NCBI RefSeq assembly: GCF_050908995.1
Contig: NC_135126.1
Location: 9,858,001 to 9,922,000, forward strand
Source: Andrena cerasifolii
Taxonomy: Eukaryota; Arthropoda; Insecta; Hymenoptera; Andrenidae
DNA length: 64,000 nucleotides
Direction of reading: 5' to 3'
The position numbers and the translations under genes are program-made. Positions 10,977 to 23,820 of this stretch are shown one piece after another; the stretch's first letter is position 1; the number at the start of each line of letters is the position of its first letter. The notes below the pieces were generated by a model. That model was not told the DNA's origin and did no database searches. It saw only the letters and a program-made list of their open reading frames with translations.

Positions 10977-13900
10977 ATGGCAGACAAAGCAACAGTGGGA
11001 GGCATCCCGATCGAATGTTTAAGCGGAGAACCAGCAGCAGTCTGGTCCGGCTGGCGCAGTTTGGGAGACAGAGAACTTGTCAGAGAAGCTTCCGCCAAGG
11101 GCACTCATATTAATCTCGCTCATAAATGTTTAGCTTACAGGCGAAGCTGTTCTATCGAGACTGCTCAGCATTATTTCAATAAAGAAGTAGAAATCTGGAT
11201 CACAGAACTCTTGAAGAAACACCAAATTTACAGAGCTTCCCATATTTTACAAAACATCGTATGTTGAATATGAATTATCGAATTGTAACATCTATCGCCG
11301 TGGACCGTTGTTTACACATGTTGCTTCTCCGCAGAAAAAGAATCCGGTGGAATACATATTCGAAGTTTGCGTACATTGCAAGGATTCCACGCTGAGGAAT
11401 TATTTATCGGAGTATCTAATAAGTGTTGCACATTTCGAAAGCGAACACGTTGATTCGTGGAATATAATGAAGAGTATCATACAATTTGAACAGAAATATA
11501 TGTAAGTTTCCTTTTCTTTTGTGTATGTTGCTTTAATAGGATAAAAGAGCAGGCACTTTTTTAGGGTTCAGGATGGTTTAAGCTCTTCTCTTTGTATAGA
11601 AGATGTTCTAAGATTACCGGAAGCTGTAAAGCGAGCATTATGCACGGAATTGTACTTTTCTATAACCGAACAAAGTCTGTCGAGGAATATAACTAATGCT
11701 GTGCTGTGGGATTATTTGCTATCAAACAATAAGATCGAGTTGATAAGGCTTTGGATCGATATTTATTATAATGGTAACGCGATCGAGAAGCTGACCGACA
11801 ACATCGGCGATGAATACAAATCTTTGTTTGCCACCATGACTATTACATCGGATATGATCGAAACCGTCGATTCTTCGAATGCCAGTAATCTCGTAAAAGA
11901 TTTAATTAAAAATCATCTATGTAGGTATGTCTTTGTTTATAATACGTGTGTAGGTATTACAAGAATTTGCATATAGACATTTGTTTATGAATGTATTGTC
12001 TGAATTTATTAGGCATGGGGTCTTTGAACAGAAAGAGAAGAGAGATATAAAATTACTGTTAAGACGTATTTTTGGTAGCGCGATGACGCTATCAGAATTT
12101 AACATAATACTGTCGCGTGATACGTGCAATATTAATAAGACTGAATTTTTACAAAGTATTGATAAGGAATTGTGCCTTGCGCACTGTTCGAACGAAACGG
12201 ATAGTCAAGAGGAGAAAGTCAAAGTCGCGGAATTATTTGATGCATTAACGAATATGTCTGAAAGTCAAGATCACTGCGAAGATGCATTGATAGAAGGGAC
12301 TTTTAAAACAATTCATTATCTTTCTGATGACGTTGATGAATATTTGAAACAGAATTATTTGATAGTCTTAGTATTACTATTCTCGTACTTGTCCAAGGAC
12401 AGTGTAGCAAATAATCAATACAAAGATACTGAAATAAAAGAAAATGTATTGGAAAGTATATTCGCGAGTAAAGATGACTTACAATTAGGTACTTATAGCA
12501 TTTCGAACGAAGCTCTTCAGAATACATTGAAACATGTGCCAATTCTTCAGCATATTATAGAAGACAAACCAAAGAAAGAGGTCACGATGTACGAATTATT
12601 AGATGGTTATAAGAATTTAAATGTAAAGCAGTTATTTAAGTGGCGATTTAATAACGAACCAATGCTACACTTCTCTAATGAAACTCTTGTTAAAAGATAC
12701 GGTCATACCGAAGCATTAACGTACGAATATTACCTAAAAGAAGCTCGCCCTAATATGGCTATATTTAGTTTAAAGCATTCCCAAGGAAAAGTAATAAGAA
12801 GTGTTTCTTCTAGACGGTAAAGATAACTATTTTACAGTGTACACTGCTAGTACTCGATAACACACGCTGTATACTTATAATATATTGATTTTAGGAAACG
12901 TAAGGCAAGCCTTTATGCACATATTCTTGCTCTACGAAACTTAGATAAACCAGAAATAGTATGCAGTTGCATTTCCTTCATCGAAATGTTAGGCATTAAT
13001 TCAGAAAACTTGAGGGTCCACGTAACGGCCGCGGATTATCTGAAGAAAGAGATCGATGTTTCAATTGGTAATCCTTCGTTCTCTTCATCAAGTACAGACG
13101 TAATAAATATTGTTTAATATATTGCATTGCTTACTTTCCAGGGAATTTATTAGAGAGTGTAATATACAAAAGCGAGGACGATCTGAACACCATAATGTCT
13201 TACCTCGAAAATACTTTCCAGAGAAATTTTAGTGAAAATTTAGTCGAGGATAGTCAGCAATTTTTGAATATACTGAAAACGTGGGATGTTATCGTGCGAT
13301 TTACAAAAGCCCACAATATTTCTTTGCCAGCCAGCTTATTAAAACTTTTAGCAAGTCAAAATCACTGGTTCGAATTCGTTTTGGTCTGTCACATTTTTGC
13401 CTATCCTCTAAATCAGGTAATAACTTGATTTTCGTGTATTTTGCGTATTAAAATTGAGAGAAGTTCCACGTAAATCGGAACTACACGCTTCACTATTATT
13501 TTAGGTGTTAGAGAATACTAAACACTTCGAAGATGTAATTATAAGAGAACATTTGCTAACTTGTTTAAATAACACGCAACTTGCGAAGTCACAATCAGCC
13601 GTTTATAGCGATCAGAAAATAAGATCCCGAGATGTTAGACAATCACTGTACTATAAAATTGGTGTTAAGCAAAGTGTAAGTAATAACAGTTAGACGCACA
13701 TAATAGACTTAACACTACATTATACTAAATTATTATGTTATAGGGGTCTCCTATTTCTGGCTCTCCTGTTTCGGCAGATACAGCAAGCATGTCTGATTCT
13801 TGTAGTACATCCGAATATCCTATAAACGATGGCGTTTGTTCCTTAAACGATGATTTATGGTCGATTATTCTAAAATGCCATCAAAGTCCAGATCCACCCG

Positions 13901-16900
13901 GTGCGCTAATAAATGCATCCCGGCTAACATCGAGACCTTTCCTTACAGTTTTGGCAACCTGTTACGAGGTATTTTGTATTAATGGTTTCCTTCGCTTTGC
14001 GAGTTATAGTAATTCCGTAAACGCTTGTATCCTCCTAATGTTACTAAACTAATGTATTTTAGCCATCTTCTACAGCCGCGTATTCTTATTCATGGATGGT
14101 AATATCTGTCGAAGATGATGATATCCTATCAGATTACAAAGATTGTTTAGAACAGCAAGAATGGACTGCGAATCAAGTTTTCAACTTAGTGGACAAAATG
14201 GTGACGCGTGGATATATCGGCACCTTAAGTAGAGCTTACAAAATTTTTATGCCTGTAAGTATATACTTTGCACATCAGTATTACAAAGCGTTTCATTTAT
14301 ATCTTTAAATCGTAGGACAGTCCGCTCAAATCGTTCTTCGAATTCCTTGTACAATGTACGAATTATGGAGATTTTAAAGGATGCCAACAGAATTTATTGG
14401 AATTTAAAACCCAATGTCTAAACCTCAAATGCAATGTACGTTTCAAGTTTTGTTAAAGTATTCGACACCTTCGTGTTTAGGTGTAATAACTAATAGGTTC
14501 ATGGGTTTCAGAAAGCTATGAATTGGGATTCTTCGGATAGTACATACTTGAACAACTCGTACTGGGTAGCAATCGTTGCAGTTAAATGTCTGGTTGCAAC
14601 CCTCGCTCATGGTCTTAGAAGTACACATTTGCATATAAAGTTTCTTGAAACCGTAATAAGATGTAACTTGCATACAGATTTCCCAGGTATCATAACTTTA
14701 TATATGTCTATTTTATTAAATATTAAATCTGATTTAGAAAGGCAGCATTAACATTTAAACGATTCTTTCTTACATTACAGTTCGCGTGCCGAATTTTCAA
14801 CATTTCATACAGATTATAAAGATTCTCCAGAAAACTAATGTTACGCTAAACTTTGCTAATTTTACGATAACGGATAACGAGTATAGCTTTGAACCTGAAA
14901 TTCAAAGATGCATTAGTGATTTACTAAAAACTGAGAATTATGACAGTGCGTTGAAATTATCAAATGTGGCGGGATTGAATTCATCCGACATTATCTTGGC
15001 TCAAGTACTGTGTTAGCATACGTAGATCTTCTAACATTTTATTTTCGTTGTACACTAACGTATGAATAATATTTCTAGTATCGAAATAAATTTAAATACT
15101 GGATGCAGAGCCATGATAAAATTGAGAATGAATTTTGGAACGAATGTGCATCAAACATCGAGAAATACAATGTTTCGCCCGAGAAAGCAGCAGAGTTCTT
15201 TGTTGAGCATGCTGAGAAAGTTGTTTCTCATAAAGAGAGGTACATACGTTTTTCAGCAAAGTCCCTAAAGTCAGCGACAATGAATACATACTTTTACAGA
15301 TACGAAATATTGCGCTTGGCTTTCGAAACATTAAGAGACGTTGAAACAGAGCAACAAATTATTGATACGTTAGAAATGGCAATGTGGAAATCATGTATAC
15401 TAGCTGGCCCTGAAAACGTACAATTTGATAATGGACTGTACGTTTTCAATAAATTGAAAACAGAATTATTGTCAGGATTAAATAAATTGAAGTTAAGCTG
15501 TACCCTAAGCGACCAATACGAGAAGGATGCAGCTGAAAGCTTAATCAACAAATTAATTGATCTAGGAAAATTGGATGTCGCGTTAAGAATAAGTACAATT
15601 TTCAATTATAAAAATAAGGTAAGTTCTATTGAGCTTTGTTGAATAACTACATATGCCAAGATAGTATTAAATATTTATCCGTGCGTAGGACTTACAAACT
15701 TTACTGTTATGTTTGAGTTTGGCAGAAGGTGAAATTACACCAAACGAATTACCAGCTGAGCAACGAAGTCTTCTGACGGAAGTGAACAAAAGTAAACAGC
15801 AAAAGTACGGTGTCTTAAAGAATCGTGGCCTGCAAAGATTATCTTCGTCATCCTCATGTACTTATTACAGTTTTATTCTGGTTGCAACGAATTCAGATAT
15901 CTCTTATCTATTGCAAAATCATTGTTTTAGTAATTACTTCAACTAACATTGGTGAAATAAGCAAAGCGAAGGACGAAACAATTCACAAAGCTCAAATGGA
16001 ATGCTTATCGCTTTTACAAAAGTTACTCAAGACCTTGGAGCATGGAGTAGATATATGCCTGAGGATCGTATTATGTTATAAACTGGCAATACAACTAGGA
16101 AAGAGTTACCAGTTTTTACTTCTGCTAAACAATCCTTTCCAGTTTTTGCAAGAAATCACGGACAGTGATATAAAAAATAAATGCGAAGCTCTTAGCGATA
16201 TAATTACTGCGTACAAAATAAGCAACGATACTGTTGCAGTATTTCTGGCTGAAAGTATTACAGTAAATATTACGCGAGCCATAGAAGGTACATAACAGCT
16301 TCGTTACGAAACCCGTACAAGCTGTTACAAGCTTCCGTGTGTTACAGGTGGATGCGAGGACAATATTTGTTTGTGGGGATGTCCTTTGAATACGAATTTC
16401 CGTGTCATTATGGAGTTGTGTAATGACGTCTCGCTTCTTGGCTGGCAACTCTTAAAAACAGCAAGTCAATTACTTGGGCATTCTCATGGTGAAAAAAGAA
16501 ACGGTATTATAATAAAAATATAATCGCTATTGCATTCCTATGATGTGCGAATTTTGTGACATACTTTTTCCTTGTTGTCCAGTGTTGACTCTAAAGACAA
16601 TTTTAGAATTATTAATACGATCGCACGATTGCTTTACGACATCTTGTAATATGGAAGGAATAGCATCAGTATTACGCAAATGCCAAAATTTTGCGAACGT
16701 CCTGCAAAATCTTAAATATTGGACGTTGTTGGTATGGAAGAACTCTGTAGTAATAGAATAATGGGGGAATTATTATACAATAACATGTTATATGATCGCA
16801 GGTACGACTTGTAACGGGCGTTGGTCGTTTTACGGAAATGAATTACATATTTCAAATATTGAAAGAGAATCATCAATTTGAGTCCTTGCTTGGGAAAGGA

Positions 16901-17969
16901 TTAGACAAGGTTTCCATCGGGCACTTATTACTTCCACAGAAGTGTACAAATACAGAGGACGTATAATGTGAAATTATATTCGTATTGCAGGTGACTGGTC
17001 TAAAAATGGCACTTCTGGAATTCTTGAAACGTCATTGCCCCGAGGACAAGGATCTCTTCACTTTGGTAGCATTACATTTCCGACTGTATCATGAGATGGC
17101 ACTTATGTGGGAAAACGAAGCAAAGGATGTACTCAAAACGTTAATATTAAACGCAGTAAAAGATCATGCGAAATTACAAAGCTCTGTACAGCATGAATTG
17201 AAATTGACCAAATGTGAGAATGTTCAGAAACAGTTGCAATTATGCGTAACCAATTTCACGCACGCGACGCACTACTATTTACAGGTGAGTTGCAATTAAA
17301 GCATACCGCTTTAAGAAAAGTTCTGTTAATTAACTAGTAATACATGTTTAAACAGGCTAACAAATTGAACCTTGCCAGTCGCTGTTCCGACGAGACACAA
17401 TTAGTTGCCCTTCAACTTTCCCTTCTTAATGCAGTGTCTCACAATCAGCAAACAACTTGCATACTTAATATAAAGTCCGATGATGTCGATCGAATATTAT
17501 GCCATACTTTAAATTTCTCGCAAGCTCTGATTGTCGTGCATGCTTACAATCATCACGTGGATTGGGCCAATCTGATCTATAACCATTGTATACTGAATGG
17601 GGAGGCGAAATATTTAAAAGATTTCATGGCTGTGAAAAGCCTGACTCCCGGCCTAGTACAAGACTGTGCGCGCAGGCAAGTAAATTGCGATTAAACAAAT
17701 TATTCTCAGAAATGATATTCGCGTACGATAACACGTCCTAATTCGAGCATACATTAATCTATTACAGATACAGATTGGAAAAGAGTATTACTCATACGAT
17801 GACGGATAATATGAAGTTATTAATCTCTGAATTATCAGACGTGGAATGTAAATACATGTTAGCGAGTCAGTTAGGCTTTAAGAATATTGTAGAAGCTATG
17901 CTCAATAATCCTATGATAGGCGCGTACCTAAAAGACACTGTCTGGAAGAAGGGCTATAATGCTACCTAA
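10977..17969 (+). CDS. SPG11: Spatacsin (SPG11 homologue), 22 exons, 1,800 aa
   Basis: Spatacsin acts with spastizin and the AP-5 complex in lysosome reformation and endolysosomal traffic. Exons read as 10977-11258, 11335-11501, 11565-11924, 12013-12816, 12895-13067, 13142-13416, 13505-13675, 13744-13968, 14063-14254, 14316-14435, 14512-14686, 14781-15004, 15079-15239, 15300-15618, 15689-15857, 15931-16287, 16348-16503, 16583-16731, 16802-16909, 16991-17284, 17356-17675, 17768-17969; phases are consistent and the sum is 1,801 codons. The C-terminal third matches the conserved Spatacsin_C region: RLVTGVGRFTEMNYIFQIL, SQALIVVHAYN, DWANLIY and the ending MIGAYLKDTVWKKG. The protein is shorter than human spatacsin (about 2,440 aa), as if the N-terminal part is reduced; an upstream 5' exon cannot be excluded. 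Exon 15/16 junction is the least certain. The last intron starts with GC rather than GT. Confidence 0.9.
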
Positions 17970-18255
17970 ATCAGTCACATTCCAAAAATATATACATACA
18001 CACTAAAACACGATCCTTCGCTATTAATGAAGAGAAAATGTTACAAATGTATGTTTTATTATTATTTTTATATAAATAAATATTTTTCTATATTTTAATC
18101 TATATATTGGCAACGAGTTTGCCCATAGTATACGATTAAAGCTGTGTAAGATATTACCCCTCTATAGATATCGGTTTTTCAATTATTTAAAATAGAAAAC
18201 GATTTCTTGAACTTCATACTCTGTGTGAAATAGCTCGCAACTTCAAGGGACAATT
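17970..18255. other. Spatacsin 3' UTR / intergenic
   Basis: AT-rich sequence with an AATAAA near 18077 suitable as the spatacsin polyadenylation signal. About 180 bp separates it from the next start codon. Confidence 0.45.
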
Positions 18256-18701
18256 ATGACACACGAAAATTTGTGTTGTAAGAAACTCGCCGGTCGCAAT
18301 AAATCCGAAAGACCCGCAGTATTGAAACTGGATGCTTATATAAGGAAGTACGAACGGAAATTTGGAAAAATATCGTCGTTACGAGTTTCTTCAAGGAAAC
18401 AATTAAAGCTAGTGAAACTTATACATGATTTAATGGAAGCTATCGAAAAGGAGGAGGTCGACAAAGAACAGGGTATGAATAATTCATGATTTCGTTCATC
18501 ATTATTCCGATATATCATGAATTTCCTCCTCATATCGTAGCATTTCAAATACTGAAAGTATCTAATGACGCAATAAAAGAGACAATATCAAAATTGCAAG
18601 ATTCAATGAAAATGTATAAAGAAAATATGAGATCTGAAATCGCTAAGCTTGATTGCTTAAGCACGGATAGACTATTAAACATTAATTATATGTACACGTA
18701 A
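18256..18701 (+). CDS. Unrecognised 125-aa helical protein, two exons
   Basis: Exons 18256-18472 and 18541-18701 joined through a 68-bp GT-AG intron (GTATGA..ATCGTAG), giving 125 aa. The product is rich in K, E, L and I. It looks almost wholly alpha-helical, with probable coiled-coil stretches around LVKLIHDLMEAIEKEEVDKE and again in the C-terminal third (NDAIKETISKLQDSMKMYKE). There is no signal peptide or membrane segment. A likely poly(A) signal (GAATAAA) follows near 18768. I do not recognise the family; size and composition would fit a small subunit of a larger complex, but that is inference. It lies tail to tail with polymerase eta, 296 bp apart. Coding status rests on frame preservation across a plausible intron. 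Confidence 0.62.
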
Positions 18702-18997
18702 TACATCGATGTTGTATAAATATGTTATATTAAGTGCCTACAATAATTAATGGCGTGTTTTAATGGAATAAAATTGTTATAAATTGTATTTCTAGTCAAT
18801 GGTCTTTTATTTTAATTGCAAACAATACTCTTATTTGCATTCCAGTGTAAATAAGACTTTAAGATACAATTGAAAAAGCGCAAATATTCGTATATTATAT
18901 ACAACATGTGAAAATACATGTCTAAATTTCGCTTATATTGCATAAATTTATTTTTATTTCGCATTTAATTAAAATAATTATAAAATATCCACTTGAA

Positions 18998-21930
18998 TCA
19001 CGAAAGAAATGATGATGCACCATTTGTATCAAATTCTAAAACGTCCAAGTTCGGCCGACGCTTCATGGAATTCGTGTCTATATCACATGTACTGACCTTT
19101 CTCTTTACATTTACACCCTGTAATGCTGGATTATTTAATTCCCTTTGCAGATTTTCAGCCACATGAAAATCGCAATGTTCATCATATTTCAATATGGGTA
19201 TCATTTGATAACATTGTAGACACTTTTCAGAAGGTTCTTGAATAAAATTAGTCGAGTCTTTTCTCACTAGAAAACTATAAATACCATTACTCTTTTTCCC
19301 TTTTGTAACATTAGTTTTAGATTTACTTTTTACTTTCGCATTTTTTACTACCACCTCCTTTGTACTAGTTTTTCTACTTTGCACTTTCATGTGCAGTTTT
19401 GCCTCCTCTTGAAGCTCTGGAGGTAGCAATGCGACCACACTGGCATCAATATCATTTAAATCAGGAAATATTTCTTGTAATTTTACAGTATTCCGCAAAT
19501 TGATCGTTTCATCGTTCCTATCTCTTGTTGCGCTCGAGGAAGATTGCCCTTGTTCAACCTCATTACTGATAGATTCTTTATTATTGCATTGTTCTTCGAC
19601 TACGTGTAACTCATCAGAGTCCCTCTCGTTATTAGAATCTTCCTCGTTTACATGCAATTCTTCTCTCAGTTTAGTATTTTCATTCTCATCGTTTTCGATT
19701 AATGCGTTCTCACGCGTGTACACATCTCTCACCTTAGTTTCTTTTGAATTAAAAATATTGACGAAGAACGATTCCTTAAATTCATTTTGATCTAGGGGAT
19801 CATTCAAATGAGAATTATTCATTCTCTTCTGAGAAAATGCTTTTCTCTTGTTCCGCTCGTTCAACGACGTAATTAAACTATTTAATTTCCTAGAAGTAGG
19901 TGACCAATCTTCCTGCGCATTAGGAATTCGTTCACTTAATTGTACGCTACTTCTGGAGTTCTGTGCAACATCCCTTACTTTACTATTCGGTACATTCTTT
20001 ATGTCAGCATTATTATTACAGATCATATTAGTGGTTGCATTAATTTTCAAATTATCTGCTACTTTCTCAATAACATGACTGGCAGATTCTGTGCATTTCT
20101 TTTCTGTTCGATCATCTGCTTCTTGTCGAAGTTCTAACTTGGTAGATTTAAAGAAATTCCTAAAATTTTCACTACCTTTAGCCTGTATAAATTTGCCAGT
20201 CGATATACCCAAGTACGCAATCGGACGCTGCGTTGATCTGGATACAATTTCAACACAACGATTTGCCATTTTCTCTGGCTTGTATGAAGTTAAAGTACAC
20301 GAACGGGATTGAGATACAGTAGTTTTGTTTTGATAGTACTGATAGCATATCGTAAGCAATGTTGCTCGGCGTTCATTTTCCTCAAGATCTTGCTCGAGGC
20401 GGTCACAAACTTCCGCCGACAAATCGTCAGCCCAATGTTTTAACTGTTAATGAAACAATACCTTTCGTATTCATATGTATAGACCTTTTGTTTATATATA
20501 AACCTCATTGTTTAGCTTACCACGTCTAACGAAGTAATAGCTTGTTTCCCTGGAAATTTTTTACACGCCCCAATTGATTTCGTCACAAATCGCACGGTAA
20601 CGGGCTCGTTGTCTACTCCCCGAGCAATACTATACAACCATAATCTGAATAAACATTGGTTATTATTGTTCAAACTAAGAAAATGATGATGCTGCTTAAA
20701 AAAAGACACATACCCCGTTTTATCGTCAAAACGTTTTTGTAAATATTGCAGGGAATACTGCAATAAGTCACCCATAACGTTACATTTAAGAGAATTAACA
20801 ACAACGTCCCCAAATTTTCCACCGAGATTCCTAACTTTTTTAACTGGTAATGTTGAATAAAGCGTGGACACCGCAGATGCGGGTAATATCGTCTGTCGAT
20901 TTGGTTTATGTAATCCACATGCTAATTTAGCTAATATCTGAGGGCATGTCATACAATGTACCTTTTTTAGCCTTCGTAACATATTCAGGTAATTCATGAA
21001 AGAAAGAATGACTCATCATCTGACCTTATTTTGCGCAATACCAGCGGAGCATCTAAACCCTGTCTTTTCAAATATGTCGCTCCTTAATTCTTCAACTATT
21101 ACACCAGCAACTGCGAGCTTTTGCGCTTGTATATCTTCGAGTTCTTCGAAACTGTCTGCTACCCAAGTTCTCACGCCTTTACTTCTTTCTTCTAAAAATT
21201 GAACAACATAATTACTTCGCATACTCCCTTACCTCTAAACACAATATCTCGTAACAATTTTCCTATACCTTCGTTGTTTGTCCCGATATCTGAATACCCT
21301 ACAACGAATGTATTTGAAAGCTGCGTTATTAAATCCTCTGTTGAAACAGGATTTGATATTTTCTTCTCAACCAGATCAGTAATATCTAGATATGCTTCGT
21401 CCACGCTGGCTCGTTCTACTATATTGCAATGCTTCCGTATAACATCAATAACTTCGCGACCAGCTTTTCTGTACCTTTATAAGCGTTCACGACTTTTAGC
21501 AATTGTGTCTGTATAATTTATAAGAGCTTTATGCTCTTCTGGTATACCTTGATGTATCTGCTTTTTCACGTAGACACGGTACACTGGCCAGGATAAGGTC
21601 CGGGCACTTTTCTTTAGCTTCTTCGCCCCTCATGTGCCTCGTAACTCCATATTCTCTCGCTTCGTAGTTGACGGCGATTATCCTAATTAAAAGAGTATTA
21701 ATATCTCATTCGTCAACTTTAATACCTCGATTAAGAAGCCAACTATTTGAAGTATGGTTTATATACACTAAAAATACGTACCCTCCTAACTGCCACTGAT
21801 AATATTGTACAACAGCGAGTGGCTTTCCTGCATACTCTGGTTGCAGTTTGGTTTCAACTTGGCAAAAGAAACAATCCATGTCTATTAAAATAATAATTCT
21901 ATCGTGGCTAGAACTCGCCATCATAAACAA
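18998..21930 (-). CDS. POLH: DNA polymerase eta (Y-family translesion polymerase), 7 exons
   Basis: Y-family polymerase that copies across UV photoproducts in the nucleus. Exons in transcript order: 21930/21921-21782, 21682-21548, 21474-21233, 21191-21025, 20937-20714, 20644-20521, 20443-18998; phases agree, giving 825 aa from the Met at 21921 (MASSS). The Met at 21930 would add three residues. Catalytic motifs are present: DMDCFF near residue 15, the SVDEAYLDIT metal-binding block, and ILAKLACGLHKPNRQT of the thumb/HhH region, then LGGKFG and FPGKQAITS. Near the C terminus is a UBZ-type zinc finger (CLQC..HCDFH) for ubiquitin binding. FF-containing segments (ENFRNFFKS, KESFFVNIF) resemble PCNA- or REV1-interacting motifs, an inference. 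Longer than human POLH (713 aa) because of the low-complexity acidic linker in the last exon. Confidence 0.93.
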
Positions 21931-22655
21931 TCTAAATGTTATTTAAAAACTCCTTATAAGTCGAAGATTGGAAATATTCATCAGAACTTTATACATAAAA
22001 GAAACTCTGCTATTTTTAGTTCTATTTGCGCCGACATCACTCAAGTTTTATAACGACGCTGCTGTTGCGAGTGTAAAACTTTTATTTTATACACATAATA
22101 AGCAGAATCAAAATGAATAAACAAACCGAACGATTTAACCGCGGTTTCTCAAAGAGGCGGCAAATTCAAATTCGCAGCTAACCGGTCGTTCCTAAAGTTA
22201 TTTTATTCGCGTAGAATTGAAACTATAATAAACGGACATATTTAATCATTGCTACCACTAAACACCTATGGGCACTGAAAATAAATTACTTTCTCCTAGA
22301 GAAAAAGACGCGTTGACCAGTTAACTACAGCAGACCGAGAAATTGCCTGCGTCGAAATCGATATGAATATTTAATGAGGAAAAGTTGAGAATTACATATT
22401 TCTCGAGAAGGCTTATCGAACACGTTACGTTCTGTTTGTCATATGTTGCATCTGTCAATCGCCGCATTCGCGAGCATGGAGTATTTGATGAATTATTGGG
22501 AAATATAGATTACAGATGCCTGTCAAGTTTCGGAACACCTCAATTGCTGCAAATGAAACATAAACGCGTTTTTTTTTTGTTTGTAAAGTTTCGTTCTCCG
22601 TTTTTAATTCGGACGTAAGTTGCGTGGTACGTAGAATATTAATAGACTCGCGACA
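21931..22655. promoter_or_regulatory. Divergent promoter region, polymerase eta / DRAP1
   Basis: About 730 bp separate the divergent start codons of polymerase eta (minus) and DRAP1 (plus), so both promoters and 5' UTRs must lie here unless upstream exons exist. No TATA box or known operator was identified with confidence; a short ORF at 22385-22618 has no recognisable similarity. Confidence 0.45.
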
Positions 22656-23820
22656 ATGCCGAGTAAAAAGAAAAAATATAATGCACGTTTTCCAGCGGTG
22701 AGTAATCAAAATATCATGCACATTTTGGAAAAAGCTTTCCTGGCAAAATATAACGAAACTATTATATAAATTATTTCGATTATCGGTTTACTGAAACCAA
22801 CGTCCCGATTAATATGTCATTACGTTTCAACCGCGAGAATATACAACAGCGTCGGAAAAAAATTGCTCGTACAAACTTTTCAATCTATATGCCTAACCTG
22901 ACTTTACGACTTTACATCAGGGCAGAATCAAGAAGATTATGCAGACCGATGAGGAAGTTGGGAAAGTCGCACAGGCCGTGCCAATTATAATCTATATCCT
23001 TTTTAAATTACTAACTGAAATGATAACTCTGATTGATATATCGGCGTAAGTCGTTCTATCGATAAGTTCCTTAACTGTTTGTATACCTAGAACATTAGAA
23101 TTGTTCGTGCATTCGTTGCTTACGAAGACCATGCAGATTACGAGTGCCAAGAATGCCAAAACTTTGAGTCCGTCTCATATGTAAGCGTGATTGTTTAAAT
23201 GAGTTTACTTCAGCGATAATTATATGAGAATGTGTGTACAAGTGATTTATACATTTATATTTACTTCCAGGAAACAATGTATTCTGTCAGAGAGTCGTTT
23301 TGATTTTTTGAAAGATTTAGTGAAGTCTTTGCCGGATGTATCAGGTCCCGACGACGAAGTGCCTACGCCACCGCTGACGCCTGCCCCAATAAACTCGAAT
23401 ACGTCAAATGCATCTACTTGTACGCCTGCCCTGCGACATTCTGATGTGGGGTAAGTAGGGATCGAATTAATCGACATTTCTGAGACTCCGAGTGTACCAA
23501 CGTATTTTTGTAGACTTCAGAAGCAGCAAATGGGATTAACTACTGAAGTAAATGTGGAATATAAAAATTCGAAAGACAATGGAGGAACGGGAGTGTATAA
23601 TTCAGGTGGAGTGAACGAAATGGTTACGAACACGTCTGTGTCCCATGTTCCGGAATTTCAAATATCCGTGCCCACATCGTTCCAAATTAGTCAACCAAAC
23701 TTTTATACAGAAGTTAATCCTATGAATTTAAGTACAAACACATCCGGTGTAAACGCGAGTAGTCAGCCGACGTCAAACTTTGCTCACACTGCCAATATCG
23801 ACGAAGATTACGACACATAG
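22656..23820 (+). CDS. DRAP1: DRAP1 / NC2-alpha corepressor, 5 exons, 231 aa
   Basis: The NC2-alpha subunit pairs with DR1/NC2-beta through histone folds and binds TBP on DNA to block TFIIA/TFIIB entry. Exons: 22656-22697, 22921-22993, 23087-23180, 23271-23450, 23514-23820, total 231 codons plus stop. The N terminus MPSKKKKYNARFPAGRIKKI and MQTDEEVGKVAQAVPIII match the family almost exactly, followed by SRTLELFVHSLLTKT, SAKNAKTL and SRFDFLKDLV of the histone fold. The tail is P/T/S/N-rich and ends DEDYDT, like the acidic DEEDYD end of vertebrate DRAP1. The intron between exons 2 and 3 is not GT-AG: only AT-AC splicing recovers the conserved IIISRTLELF sequence (separate entry). A canonical donor at 23046 would insert about 19 foreign residues into helix 2. 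Confidence 0.93.
22994..23086 (+). other. U12-type AT-AC intron in DRAP1
   Basis: The 93-bp intron begins with ATATCCTTTT, the consensus 5' splice site of minor-spliceosome AT-AC introns, and ends with AC at 23085-23086. TTCCTTAAC at 23067-23075 is the consensus U12 branch site, with its branch A about 12 nt from the 3' end, inside the 10-16 nt window expected. There is no polypyrimidine tract typical of U2 introns. Splicing here joins ATC T with CT AGA ACA and restores the conserved I-S-R-T-L-E-L-F. Confidence 0.9.

Noticed and set aside
15092..15605. Reverse-strand ORFs of 79 and 103 codons inside spatacsin
   Set aside because: Antisense shadows of well-supported coding exons with no similarity of their own.
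22980..23046. DRAP1 exon 2 read through to the GT donor at 23046
   Set aside because: It stays open but inserts a non-conserved hydrophobic segment into the histone fold; the AT-AC splice gives the exact family sequence.
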